Positions 1 to 9,137 of a stretch of 64,000 nucleotides of DNA are shown piece after piece. The translations under genes were made by a program, and so were the position numbers. This DNA comes from Promethearchaeota archaeon (GTDB lineage: Archaea > Asgardarchaeota > Lokiarchaeia > Sigyniarchaeales > SOKP01), in contig JAHPZJ010000013.1 in NCBI GenBank assembly GCA_019058245.1, positions 257,166-321,165 of the forward strand, given 5' to 3'. Under the pieces are notes generated by a model. The model had not been told where the DNA came from and searched no databases. It worked only from the letters and a program-made list of their open reading frames with translations. The number at the start of each line of letters is the position of its first letter. Positions within the stretch are counted from its first letter, which is position 1.

Positions 1-2853
1 ATTGAATTAGATCAAATTTATCAAAAATTTCAAACCAATTCTGAAACAGGATTAACTCAACAAGAAGCTAATAAACGATTAGAAAAGTATGGATATAATG
101 AGATTCCTAAAGTCTCTAAAGGATTTATTAAAATCTATTTAGCACCTTTATTTAACTGGCTTATAGTCATTTATTTAATTGGCGCACTGATCTTATTTTT
201 AGCATGGGTGTTTGGAGGAGGAGGAAATGTTGCTTTTATTATAATTACTTTAGGAATTGTATTATTGAATTGCATAGTTGCTATAATTCAACAATATAGA
301 GCCACAAAAAAACTTAAAGCTCTACGCGAATTAACAGCACCCACCTCAACAATTATTAGAGACGGACAAAAAAGAGAAGTTCCTACCAAAGAAATTGTAG
401 TTGGTGATTTATTAGTTTTAGAGCAAGGTGATAAAATACCTGCTGACGCTAGAATTATTCAATCTTATAACATGGTTGTTAATGAGGCTTCATTAACTGG
501 AGAATCTGAGCCTGTAAGAAAAGTTGAAGTAGGAAAAGCACTCCAGAAAAAAGATATTTCTATAGGAGAACGTAACAATATGGTTTTTTATGGAACTTAT
601 ATTTCAACTGGGAATGGTAAATCAATTGTGGTTAAAACTGGTGGAGATACAGAAATCGGAAAAATATCTCATGGATTAGAAGAAGCTGGAACAAGTGAGA
701 TACCAATTAGAGAGAAGATGAACAATTTTGGAAAATGGTTAGGATTAATTATATTTATTTTTTGGTTTATCACTTTAATAATACTCTGGTTAGCAACTGG
801 AGAAGCAAATATTGTAAAGAGTATGAATTCTGCGCTCGATCTTATGCCATTAAACATACCACTGCTTACAACTATCGTTTTAATAACAGGAGTCTTAGCT
901 ATGGCACATTATGGAGTAATTATTAGAAATCTTGCATCTGTAGATAGTTTAGGACGTGTAAGCGTAGTCTGTTCAGATAAAACAGGAACTTTAACTAAAA
1001 ATCAAATGTCAATTCAACATGTCTGGACAAATGGTTCAATTTTTAGAATTACTGGTAGTGGTTATACTCCTGATGGAGAAATCATTTTAATGAATGACCC
1101 AAAAAATCCAATTTATGTAAAACACATTGATGAATTTCCTTATTTAAAGTTATTGTTAACAGCAGGATTTTTAAATAACAATTCTGCATTAATTAAAAAT
1201 GAATTAGAGATTTCTGGGAAAACTATCCCTAATTGGAATGTGGTTGGTTCTCCTACAGAAGGAGCATTAATGGTATTATATCAAAAAGGAATGGGAGATT
1301 ATCTTCTTGATGATTATGAATCTATAACTGAATATCCTTTTGATTCTTCATTAAAAAGAATGACAAAGCTTTATAAACGAGATCACGCTTATTATTCTTT
1401 TACAAAAGGTGCGAGTGAAATACTAATTCCTCAATGTACAAAAATCTTATACAATGATGCTGAAATTGGTTTCAGTGAAGAAATTAAAAGTAAAGTATTG
1501 GAAATTGTAAATCTTTATGCAAATCAAGGTTTTCGTATATTGAGTTTGTGTTATAAAGTGATGGATATAATTCCACCTGAAGGAGAGAAAGGAAGAGAAA
1601 TAAGCGAATCTGATATGATATATATTGGTTTTGTTACTATCCAAGATCCACCGCGAGAAGGTGTTAAGGAATCTGTAATAGAATGTCATGAAGCTGGAGT
1701 TGATGTTATTATGATCACAGGGGATTCTCCTGCTACAGCAAGAGCGATTGCCACACAAATTGGGATTGTATCTAGTGAAAATGATACTGTTATTGAAGGG
1801 ATAAAAATAAAAGAAATCGAGTCATATAAACAATTCAATCCAATTAAAGTGTTTGCGAGAGTCTCTCCAGAACATAAAGAAGATATTGTAGAAAAATATC
1901 AGGAACAAAATAAAGTAGTAGCAATGACAGGTGATGGTGTTAATGATGCTTTAGCTTTAAATATGGCAGATGTAGGAATCGCAATGGGCATCACGGGTAC
2001 AGATGTAGCTAAAGAAGCTTCTGATATGGTTATTTCAGATGATTCGTTTAACTCAATCGTAACTGGTATCCATCATGGCAGAGGGATTTTTGCCAGAATT
2101 CGAGCTTTGGTTTTCTTTTACATAGTTATTAATATTTTTGAAGGGATAGTTCAATTTATTTTAGCGGTAATTTTTTCCCTACCCTTTTGGGTTGATCCAG
2201 CATCACCATTTTATTATCAATGGATTTTTCTCACGATAACTCTTCATACATTTCCAGGTTTGATTCTTACCTTTGATACAACTTCAGATGATGTTATGAA
2301 AGAAAAACCACGTGATTCAGAAGAAATACTTTCAAAAAATATTTTTATTCTGTTATTTATATTTGGAATGTTGATGGCTATAAGCATGGTAATAGTATAT
2401 TACATTACATTCAGCGGAATTTATGAGGTTGTTAATGCTAACATAGATTTTGGTTCATTTAATGATGCATATCTTTATGGAGGATCGGATCTTGTAGCAG
2501 ATCTTCCGCTATTGAGACAAGCAAAAACCTTAACAATGCTTATGTTAACCTTATTTTTCTGTGAATCCTTTTTAGTATTCCAAATTAGGCGTCCTAATAA
2601 ATCATTAATAAAAAGCTTAATTGAAGATCGAAATAAATTTATGTTTATTCTAATTGGCTTTTTATTTTTTGTATTTATCGCCTTATTATACATCCCTGGT
2701 GTTCAAGTTTTTTTAGCTGATTCCGGAATTAATTTTATGTTTATGTATCTAACGGGATTAGACTGGTTGGTATGTTTCCTAATCTCGCTAATTTGCATAG
2801 CCTCATTTGAAATTGTGAAATTTATCGCTCGTAGAAAGAATATCACTTTTTAA
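1..2853 (+). CDS. P-type cation-transporting ATPase (5' end outside window)
   Basis: Membrane pump that couples ATP hydrolysis to cation transport through a phospho-aspartate. The frame is open from base 1, so only a few N-terminal residues should be missing; 950 are visible. In order: N-terminal cation-ATPase domain, M1-M2, actuator domain with TGES (residues 166-169 counted from base 1), M3-M4, DKTGT phosphorylation motif (Asp326), nucleotide-binding domain, hinge TGDGVND, then the C-terminal membrane bundle. Layout and length fit the P2 group. Odd: M4 reads PLNIP where Ca2+ pumps have PEGLP, and by my alignment the M6 Asp is His, so the transported ion cannot be named. The GTG at 208 is not a credible start because the coding frame continues upstream of it. 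Confidence 0.93.
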   Translation: MELDQIYQKFQTNSETGLTQQEANKRLEKYGYNEIPKVSKGFIKIYLAPLFNWLIVIYLIGALILFLAWVFGGGGNVAFIIITLGIVLLNCIVAIIQQYRATKKLKALRELTAPTSTIIRDGQKREVPTKEIVVGDLLVLEQGDKIPADARIIQSYNMVVNEASLTGESEPVRKVEVGKALQKKDISIGERNNMVFYGTYISTGNGKSIVVKTGGDTEIGKISHGLEEAGTSEIPIREKMNNFGKWLGLIIFIFWFITLIILWLATGEANIVKSMNSALDLMPLNIPLLTTIVLITGVLAMAHYGVIIRNLASVDSLGRVSVVCSDKTGTLTKNQMSIQHVWTNGSIFRITGSGYTPDGEIILMNDPKNPIYVKHIDEFPYLKLLLTAGFLNNNSALIKNELEISGKTIPNWNVVGSPTEGALMVLYQKGMGDYLLDDYESITEYPFDSSLKRMTKLYKRDHAYYSFTKGASEILIPQCTKILYNDAEIGFSEEIKSKVLEIVNLYANQGFRILSLCYKVMDIIPPEGEKGREISESDMIYIGFVTIQDPPREGVKESVIECHEAGVDVIMITGDSPATARAIATQIGIVSSENDTVIEGIKIKEIESYKQFNPIKVFARVSPEHKEDIVEKYQEQNKVVAMTGDGVNDALALNMADVGIAMGITGTDVAKEASDMVISDDSFNSIVTGIHHGRGIFARIRALVFFYIVINIFEGIVQFILAVIFSLPFWVDPASPFYYQWIFLTITLHTFPGLILTFDTTSDDVMKEKPRDSEEILSKNIFILLFIFGMLMAISMVIVYYITFSGIYEVVNANIDFGSFNDAYLYGGSDLVADLPLLRQAKTLTMLMLTLFFCESFLVFQIRRPNKSLIKSLIEDRNKFMFILIGFLFFVFIALLYIPGVQVFLADSGINFMFMYLTGLDWLVCFLISLICIASFEIVKFIARRKNITF

Positions 2854-2933
2854 GATTTTTATTCTTTCCCTTCTTATTTTTTGATTTACTTATTTTAGAT
2901 AATTTTTTATTACAAACTTGATTTTTTTTCTCT

Positions 2934-3482
2934 ATGCTAAGAGGTCCCAGAATTAAATTAGTCCCTATTAAAAGGGAATATATTGAGTCATTTCTCAAAT
3001 GGGTTAACGACCCAGAAATTACTCAATATCTAATAATGTATCGTCCAATAACTAGAATGGCTGAGGAAGATTGGATTGAAAGCCTTAGAGAAGATAATGA
3101 AAGTATACATTTTTCTATAGTAATATTCCATGAAAATAAACTTGAAAAATTGATTGGAAATTGTGGATTAAACAATATTAATTGGAAAGACAGAATTGCT
3201 GAAGCGGGAATTGTTATTGGAGAAAAAGAGTATCATAATAAAGGATATGGAACAGAAGCATTGAATATTTTGTTAGAATATGGGTTTAACACGGTAAATT
3301 TAAACCGTATTGAATTGCTTGTTTATGAGTATAATACTAGAGCTATAAAATCTTATAAAAAAGTTGGATTTGTTGAAGAAGGACGAAAAAGGCAATTTAT
3401 CTGGAATGATGGAAAATATTATGATGCTCTTATAATGAGTATATTAGCTAAAGAATGGGAAGAAAAGAATAAAAAAGATTAA
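2934..3482 (+). CDS. GNAT-family N-acetyltransferase (RimJ/RimL-like)
   Basis: Predicted acetyl-CoA dependent N-acetyltransferase of 182 residues, the normal size for a single GNAT domain. The sequence has the RimJ/RimL layout: an early strand with LRGPRIKLVPI, the acetyl-CoA loop region around IGEKEYHNKGYGTEAL, and a late NLNRIELLVYEYNTRAIKSY segment followed by GFVEEGRKR, the classic end of this subfamily. The substrate (ribosomal protein, small molecule or antibiotic) cannot be read from the sequence. It lies 80 bp after the ATPase on the same strand and overlaps the convergent oxidoreductase by 4 bp. Confidence 0.88.
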   Translation: MLRGPRIKLVPIKREYIESFLKWVNDPEITQYLIMYRPITRMAEEDWIESLREDNESIHFSIVIFHENKLEKLIGNCGLNNINWKDRIAEAGIVIGEKEYHNKGYGTEALNILLEYGFNTVNLNRIELLVYEYNTRAIKSYKKVGFVEEGRKRQFIWNDGKYYDALIMSILAKEWEEKNKKD

Positions 3483-4522
3483 TCTAATTCATTAAAGTAA
3501 GGTATTATCTTATCTCGAACTATTTCATAAACTTTATTAGGATCAGGTCCTCTATTCATAAAACTCATATTTGTAGCACCAGCTTGCTGATATTTTTCAA
3601 TACTAGAAATAACATCATCAGTAGTACCTATACAGTTTGTATCTTGTAATATTGTTTCGGGTAACTTATCTATATTATTCGCATAATCTAATAAATTTCC
3701 ACCAGTCATATCAACATCATGAACATTAGTAATTTCTGGTAGATTTAAGTTAGGATATGCTTCATTTGTAATATATGCATTTAATACATAAGAAGACTTA
3801 AAGAATTCACATCTTTTTAATGCATTATTAGGGTCATCATCGTCAATTGCTATAAAACAATCATAAACAAAATCGATATCAGATGGATTTCTATTACTCG
3901 CTTTCGCAATATCAGAGATTTCTTTTACATATTTTTTATAGAGCCATGGCGGCTGATAAAGTGGATACCAACCATCTGCTAATTCTCCAGTTATTTTGCG
4001 CGTTTTTGGACCATTACCCGCAACATAAATAGGGATTCTGTCTTGAATAGGTTTAATTTGAATATAAGCATTTTTAATTTCTCCCCAGAATTCACTATTT
4101 CTATTAACCCTTTTTTTTGTCCAGAAATCTCTCATTAAATTAATATATTCTCGTAATTTTGTAACTGATCTCTTTCTTTCTATACCATACATATCAATAT
4201 TCATTGCTTCCCCAGCTCCAAGTGCTATCATACCTCTTCCATTAGATATTTGATCTAACGTAGCTACTTTATGCGCCATTAATGCGGGATGAAAACGGTG
4301 ACAATCAGAAACTCCCGTACATAACATTATTTTTTTTGTTATCATCGCTAAAGATGATAAAAAACAATAAGCATCAAAACAAGTTCCTGGACCTGGAGGC
4401 AACATTGTTGTATGATCTGCATAAAAAACTCCAAAAAAGCCACATTCTTCTGCTTTTTTTGTACCATTGAACATATATTCAAGACGAGGTGTTGGTACAG
4501 GTATGTGAAAACTAAATCTCAT
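3479..4522 (-). CDS. Luciferase-like (LLM class) F420-type oxidoreductase
   Basis: Soluble TIM-barrel oxidoreductase of the bacterial-luciferase superfamily, 347 residues. Seen: the N-terminal barrel strand FSFHIPVP, the GFFGVFYADH segment, LDQISNGRGMIALGAGEA (the conserved turn after the third strand) and GPKTRKITGELADGWYP, all hallmarks of the family. Archaeal members such as Mer normally use coenzyme F420; use of F420 here is inferred. A similar gene is divergently placed 163 bp away (starting at 4686), so the pair may share a control region, although the two proteins are clearly different. Substrate unknown; an alcohol, aldehyde or methylene-pterin are all possible. Confidence 0.86.
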   Translation of the reverse strand: MRFSFHIPVPTPRLEYMFNGTKKAEECGFFGVFYADHTTMLPPGPGTCFDAYCFLSSLAMITKKIMLCTGVSDCHRFHPALMAHKVATLDQISNGRGMIALGAGEAMNIDMYGIERKRSVTKLREYINLMRDFWTKKRVNRNSEFWGEIKNAYIQIKPIQDRIPIYVAGNGPKTRKITGELADGWYPLYQPPWLYKKYVKEISDIAKASNRNPSDIDFVYDCFIAIDDDDPNNALKRCEFFKSSYVLNAYITNEAYPNLNLPEITNVHDVDMTGGNLLDYANNIDKLPETILQDTNCIGTTDDVISSIEKYQQAGATNMSFMNRGPDPNKVYEIVRDKIIPYFNELD

Positions 4523-4685
4523 TTTTTATTCTCACTCTTTATTATTCTCAAATTTTCGATAATAAAAATTCAAAATCTATAATTTAAATCATTTATTTTA
4601 ATAACTATAAAAATTTTAGACTTTAATAAAAGTTTTAGAATTTGTTATAATAATAAAAAAAATATAAGAAAGTGATAATAAAGAT

Positions 4686-5801
4686 ATGGACATTAAAATT
4701 GGGACGGAGGGAACATTTATTCCTCCCTTTGATCGAGGTATTGAAAGTGTAAAGAGAATCGAAGAAATTGGATATGATTCAATTTGGTTTGCGGATCATT
4801 TAATGGGATGGATCCCAGAATCGATTTGGACTCCAGACCTTATAGAATGGTCAAAACATCAAAAAAGTCCCCATGATTTTTTTGATGTTTATCCTGCAAT
4901 GTCAGTGGCAGCATGGAGCACTAAAAAAGTTCAATTAGGTACAAGTGTTACAGAAACTTTTAGGAGACATCCAGCTGTACTAGCTCAGACGTTTCTAACC
5001 TTAGATCATATCTCAAAAGGAAGAGCAATTCTCGGTATTGGTACTGGTGAAGGAGAAAATATTATTCCTTATGGTATTAAATGGGAAAAACCTGTTAGTA
5101 GATTAGAAGAGGCAATAAAAATAATAAAGCTTCTTTGGGAAAATGATGAAAAAGTTAATTATGATGGAGATTTTTGGAAATTAAAAAATGCCGTCCTTTC
5201 GGTAAAACCTTATGAAGAAGGAAAATATCCACCTATATGGATAGCTGCTCATGGTCCTAAAATGTGTGAATTAACAGGAAGACTTGGAGATGGTTGGTTA
5301 CCATCCAACTTTGATGTTAAAACCTTTAAAAATAGACTCAATCTTATTCATTCTTCAGCAAAAAAAGCTGGACGTAATCCAGAAGAAATTACACCAGGGT
5401 TATGGACCACTTTAATTATTGATGAAGATCATGGTGTCTGTGATGATTTATTAGAATCCCCATATGTAAAAAATTATACTTTAATTCAATCGAATGCTAC
5501 ATTTGAAGAATTTGGTATGTCGCACCCATTCGGTAAAGATTTCTATGGTCTTCTCGATTACATCCCAACTAATTATGATCGAGAAACTATGCTTGAAGCT
5601 ATGAGTAAGATTCCAAAAGAACTATTAAATAAACACTTTTTACATGGCACTCCAGATGAGATTATATCAAAAATTGAAAAATATGCTAAAGCTGGATTAA
5701 AACATATAGTTCTTTATAATATAACTTACAACTGCGATCTTTCTAAAGTAAAAAGCTCTTTTGGATGCTTAAAAAAAGTTATAAATTATTTTAAAAAATA
5801 A
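4686..5801 (+). CDS. Luciferase-like (LLM class) F420-type oxidoreductase
   Basis: Second member of the luciferase-like superfamily, 371 residues. The family segments are SIWFADHLMGW, LDHISKGRAILGIGTGEGENI and GPKMCELTGRLGDGWLP. The ending with GTPDEIISKIEKYAKAGLKHIVLYN is also standard. The first half resembles F420-dependent glucose-6-phosphate dehydrogenase and Mer-like proteins more than FMN monooxygenases, but the substrate is not identifiable. ATG start is preceded by an AT-rich leader with no strong ribosome binding site. It is divergent from the related gene at 3479-4522; joint regulation of the two is an inference. Confidence 0.86.
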   Translation: MDIKIGTEGTFIPPFDRGIESVKRIEEIGYDSIWFADHLMGWIPESIWTPDLIEWSKHQKSPHDFFDVYPAMSVAAWSTKKVQLGTSVTETFRRHPAVLAQTFLTLDHISKGRAILGIGTGEGENIIPYGIKWEKPVSRLEEAIKIIKLLWENDEKVNYDGDFWKLKNAVLSVKPYEEGKYPPIWIAAHGPKMCELTGRLGDGWLPSNFDVKTFKNRLNLIHSSAKKAGRNPEEITPGLWTTLIIDEDHGVCDDLLESPYVKNYTLIQSNATFEEFGMSHPFGKDFYGLLDYIPTNYDRETMLEAMSKIPKELLNKHFLHGTPDEIISKIEKYAKAGLKHIVLYNITYNCDLSKVKSSFGCLKKVINYFKK

Positions 5802-5989
5802 TTAGTAAGAGTTTTTATATAATTTCTTTTTTTTATACTTCTTTATATCCTTAACAAAAGGAATATAAATTTTTTATTAATAAACTTTTAATATTTTCTA
5901 TCTCGGTTTATTATACTTATAATCATATTAAAAAAAGAAAATTTGTATGGGGACTTACGATAAATTAATTGCTTTCATAATATAGAGAT

Positions 5990-6298
5990 CTAGTTTTTAT
6001 AAATTGATCTAAATGACACATTGACGCTATTATTTTCCTGTTTCTTTTTCTTATAATATCGAATCAAGCCAAAAATCTCTTGAGGCTCACCAACAGGTGG
6101 TAAAAGTATATGAATATAGACAACATAGCTATAGTTACTATCTTTCATAATAATTCCATAGTTCAAACTAGTCTGGGTGGTCTGAATATCAGTTGATTGT
6201 AGAATATATCATAAGGCTCTTTTTCCCGTAAACGCATTATTTTCAAAAGTGTTTCTGTTGTAAATTATTTCAGGTATTTCAAAACTATGAATACAGAT
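5990..6298 (-). pseudogene. Decayed ORF split by an in-frame TGA
   Basis: On the minus strand one frame stays open for about 100 codons except for one TGA at 6209-6211, and ends with TAG at 5990-5992. The 72 codons after the TGA read like real protein (YVVYIHILLPP, EIFGLIRYYKKK). The codon at the TGA sits in a context where a Trp (TGG) would fit. The upstream part begins right after a TAA at 6299-6301 and has no convincing start. I do not recognise the family. It is probably a fragment of a lost gene, possibly of mobile origin. The remaining bases of the gap between 5802 and 6352 are AT-rich and show nothing else. Confidence 0.4.
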
Positions 6299-6352
6299 TT
6301 AAATGTTTATATAACTTAATATAAATCACCAATTATAACATAAAAGAAATGG

Positions 6353-6829
6353 ATGAAAATTATGGGAAAAAAAGTTCAAAAAGATGCAATGCAATTAGGA
6401 TTAACTAATCTCCCAAAATATACTTTTTATGCACAACCTAAAAAAGTTAAAGCGAAAGCTTCAAAGGTAAAACCAGATATTGCATATTCAATAGAAAATT
6501 GGATGACTAATATTGATCCTTCTGTCAAAATGAGTGAAAATGGTGGCAGAACTAGTGGATATTATTATCTAGCACCTGGATCAAATATTTATATCGAAGT
6601 GATGAGTAAAATGTTTGCTAAATCACGATTTACTATGTACAACGCAGATAAACAAGTCACCAAATTCGATATCTATACTAATAATGAAGATTACGTAAGA
6701 ACAATTGCTAAAGATATTAATTCTATATGGGATGATGGAATGATACCTCATCTTAACTATGAAAAACTTCAAAAGAAGTTTAAAGTTGGAAAAGAAGATA
6801 TCAAGTCCTCTTGGAATACTTTTCTTTAA
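6353..6829 (+). CDS. Unknown 158-residue protein
   Basis: Not recognised. A soluble, basic N-terminal stretch rich in Lys (PKKVKAKASKVKP, about residues 27-40) precedes a compact domain with GGRTSGYYYLAPGSNIYIEV and SRFTMYNADKQVTKFDIYTNNEDYV, which reads as alternating beta strands followed by helices. No signal peptide, membrane segment or cysteine motif. The ATG used here is four bases after an out-of-frame ATG at 6349. It stands alone between a decayed ORF and a convergent transporter, and is followed by a nine-T run that may end transcription. A nucleic-acid role would fit the basic N terminus but is only a guess. Confidence 0.7.
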   Translation: MKIMGKKVQKDAMQLGLTNLPKYTFYAQPKKVKAKASKVKPDIAYSIENWMTNIDPSVKMSENGGRTSGYYYLAPGSNIYIEVMSKMFAKSRFTMYNADKQVTKFDIYTNNEDYVRTIAKDINSIWDDGMIPHLNYEKLQKKFKVGKEDIKSSWNTFL

Positions 6830-6837
6830 ATTAATTC

Positions 6838-6846
6838 TTTTTTTTT
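6838..6846 (+). terminator. Possible T-run terminator
   Basis: Nine consecutive T bases directly after the 158-residue unknown gene. Archaeal transcription commonly ends at such T-runs without a hairpin. The downstream gene is convergent, which fits an end of transcription here. Confidence 0.35.
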
Positions 6847-6891
6847 ATATTTTCTCTCTTGTTTTATTGTATTGATATTAAGATCTGAAGA

Positions 6892-8151
6892 CTATTCGAT
6901 TTCAGTCTGAAGAATTTCTGATTCAATTTTATCTTTTACCTCAAATTCTGGCTTTTTAAATGCTTTCCTCCAAAAAAGAAATATTAATATAAATATTAAA
7001 CTAGATGTAAATGGTAAAATATTAGATGGGAGATAAGTAAGAATCAAACCTCCAAGAATTGGACAAAATATTTGTCCTATGCTAGTTAGAGAATTATTCA
7101 CTCCCAAGAGGCTTCCTGTTTCTTCCCTATTAACTGCTTTAGTTAGTTTACTAGATAAAATAGGTCGACCCACCCCTGTTCCATAAGATAAGAAGAATAA
7201 TGGGATAAAAAAGATAATAAAATTTGATGTAAACGCTAAAAAGACCATTGAAAAAATCAAACTAATAATCCCAGAAAATAAAAGAGCGTTTTCGCTAATT
7301 TTCTTTAATAAAGGGTCTATTAAAAGACTTTGAAATAATACTCTGGTAATTCCAATCCATGTTAAATAGATTCCTACCTCTTGTATAGAGATAGCTATTT
7401 GTTCCTGAGCAAATAAAGGAAAAACTGACATAAAGATAAAAAATCCGAAATTATAGATGAAAAATATTAATAAAAGACTTCGAATCTTTGAGGATTTGAA
7501 GAACCGTCTTGCTTCCTTTATTGGAATAACATCTTCAAATCTTAAACTAAATCTATCTTTTTTCTCAGTTAAAGATTCCGGTAAAAAGATAATAACCAAA
7601 ATAATTGAAAGTAAACTGATACCAGCGGCTAAGAACATGGGCGTAGAATAACTTATAATTGCGAGTGTTCCACCAATAAAAGGACCAAATGTTAAAGCTA
7701 ATCCAAAAATAGCACTTGAATATCCAAAAACTCTAGTCCTATTTTGAGGTGTAGTAATATCACTCAAATAAGCTTGACTCACTGTCATATTACTTCCTAA
7801 TAATCCATCAACTAGCCGAGCAGCTATGAGTATCCAAACATTTGTAGACATACCAAGAAGTATAAAACCTATAAAGGTACTAATTTGACTAAATATCAAG
7901 ATAGGTTTTCTACCAAACTGATCACTCAATTTTCCTGTAATAGGGCTGGCAATAAGTTGACATAAACTAAAAATACTGAGAATTAATCCTATCTGGAATG
8001 GATTCAATCCAAGTGAAAGCCCTAAAAATGGCATAACAGGTATAACAATACTGAAACCTAAAATTTCAGTAAACATTATCATGAAAATTATAAAGATTTT
8101 TTTTCTCAAATTATTCTTATTTGGATTTTCAGATGCCATTATTCTTTCCAT
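6892..8151 (-). CDS. MFS transporter, TetA-like drug/metabolite exporter
   Basis: Twelve-helix major facilitator protein of 419 residues, the usual length. The first helix (ILGFSIVIPVMPFLG) and motif A between helices 2 and 3 (GKLSDQFGRKPIL) are typical of the TetA/drug:H+ antiporter branch. The motif C-like FGLALTFGPFIGG in helix 5 also points to an antiporter. It is therefore likely to export a small molecule in exchange for protons; the substrate is unknown. The start chosen is the first ATG; a second Met four codons later is equally possible. It stands 123 bp from the same-strand hydrolase gene, so an operon is possible but not shown. Confidence 0.88.
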   Translation of the reverse strand: MERIMASENPNKNNLRKKIFIIFMIMFTEILGFSIVIPVMPFLGLSLGLNPFQIGLILSIFSLCQLIASPITGKLSDQFGRKPILIFSQISTFIGFILLGMSTNVWILIAARLVDGLLGSNMTVSQAYLSDITTPQNRTRVFGYSSAIFGLALTFGPFIGGTLAIISYSTPMFLAAGISLLSIILVIIFLPESLTEKKDRFSLRFEDVIPIKEARRFFKSSKIRSLLLIFFIYNFGFFIFMSVFPLFAQEQIAISIQEVGIYLTWIGITRVLFQSLLIDPLLKKISENALLFSGIISLIFSMVFLAFTSNFIIFFIPLFFLSYGTGVGRPILSSKLTKAVNREETGSLLGVNNSLTSIGQIFCPILGGLILTYLPSNILPFTSSLIFILIFLFWRKAFKKPEFEVKDKIESEILQTEIE

Positions 8152-8274
8152 TTAATACCTTATCTTTTGATCTTAAAGCATTAAAGAAATAATAAGTTTT
8201 CAGATTATAAAATATTTAGAGTTAGTGGGGAAATTTTATTTTTATAAGACAAAAGAATTTAGTGGAAAGGATAA

Positions 8275-9045
8275 TCATTTAAATCCTTGACAAAAGGAAT
8301 CTACATTTTTAGGTAAAACAGTGTGATTATAACCCCCTTCAAGTAAAGCATAACGTCTTCCCTTACATAACTTTTCAGAATAATTTTTCATAAGATTGCC
8401 TAATTCATGATAATCTTCCGGGTATAATAAATTACCCCAATCATCAATACCTTGATCGAATCCTGCGCTAGCAACAAAAATATCAATATCATGCAATTTA
8501 TTCATATAGCTTTCTACTTCTTTAATATAATTAACATGACCACTTGAACTTGGATTAAGAATTTTAACTCTGAAATCATCCTCTCTATTTGTAAGGATAT
8601 TGATATTTCCATCTCCTGTATGAAGATCAAAGTCTAAGATAAAGGCAGATTTTATCTTTGACATAGAATATAATTTTAAAAGGCTTATACTGATATTATT
8701 AAAAAAACAAAATCCCCAACAAGAGTCTGTGGATGCATGATGCCCTGGTGGTCGAATGACAGCAAATGTTGGATTACCATTATATCCTTCTTGAGCAGCT
8801 AAAATTGATCCTCCTGCTGCTAATGAAGCTAACTCGAATAAAAATTTATCTCTCTTTATATACTGAAGAAGTCTTTTAGTATGAACTCTTAAAATATCTT
8901 CTTCAGAAGCGGGTTTAGGTTCTATTATTTCATATTCTTTATTAGCCTTTAATCGATCCATAATACCTTCTAGACGTCCTGGTGAAGCAGCCGGGTCCAT
9001 TGAATAATCAGAAGTAAAATATCGTTCATGGAACACAATTTTCAT
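8275..9045 (-). CDS. Histone-deacetylase-fold zinc hydrolase (AcuC/HDAC-like)
   Basis: Predicted zinc-dependent deacetylase of the arginase/HDAC fold, 256 residues, on the short side for the family (often 300 or more). Seen: paired histidines in RPPGHHAS (His102, His103), zinc ligands Asp140 and His142 in DFDLHTGDGN, the third ligand Asp197 in SAGFDQG, and the catalytic Tyr239 in EGGYN. The residue after the His142 ligand is Thr instead of the common His. Substrates could be acetyl-lysine, acetylpolyamines or acetoin-related compounds; context does not decide. A GAGGA ribosome site at 9056-9060 lies 10 bases before the ATG and supports this start. Confidence 0.87.
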   Translation of the reverse strand: MKIVFHERYFTSDYSMDPAASPGRLEGIMDRLKANKEYEIIEPKPASEEDILRVHTKRLLQYIKRDKFLFELASLAAGGSILAAQEGYNGNPTFAVIRPPGHHASTDSCWGFCFFNNISISLLKLYSMSKIKSAFILDFDLHTGDGNINILTNREDDFRVKILNPSSSGHVNYIKEVESYMNKLHDIDIFVASAGFDQGIDDWGNLLYPEDYHELGNLMKNYSEKLCKGRRYALLEGGYNHTVLPKNVDSFCQGFK

Positions 9046-9137
9046 TGATCTATATTCCTCATATAAATGATTTTGAATTATATTTAAAAAAATATAGATT
9101 CAATACGTTTTAATAGTTTTTATATTTTTAAAAAATT

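Noticed and set aside
1447..1758. 103-codon minus-strand ORF inside the P-type ATPase
   Set aside because: It lies across the conserved hinge region of the ATPase, so the open frame is a by-product.
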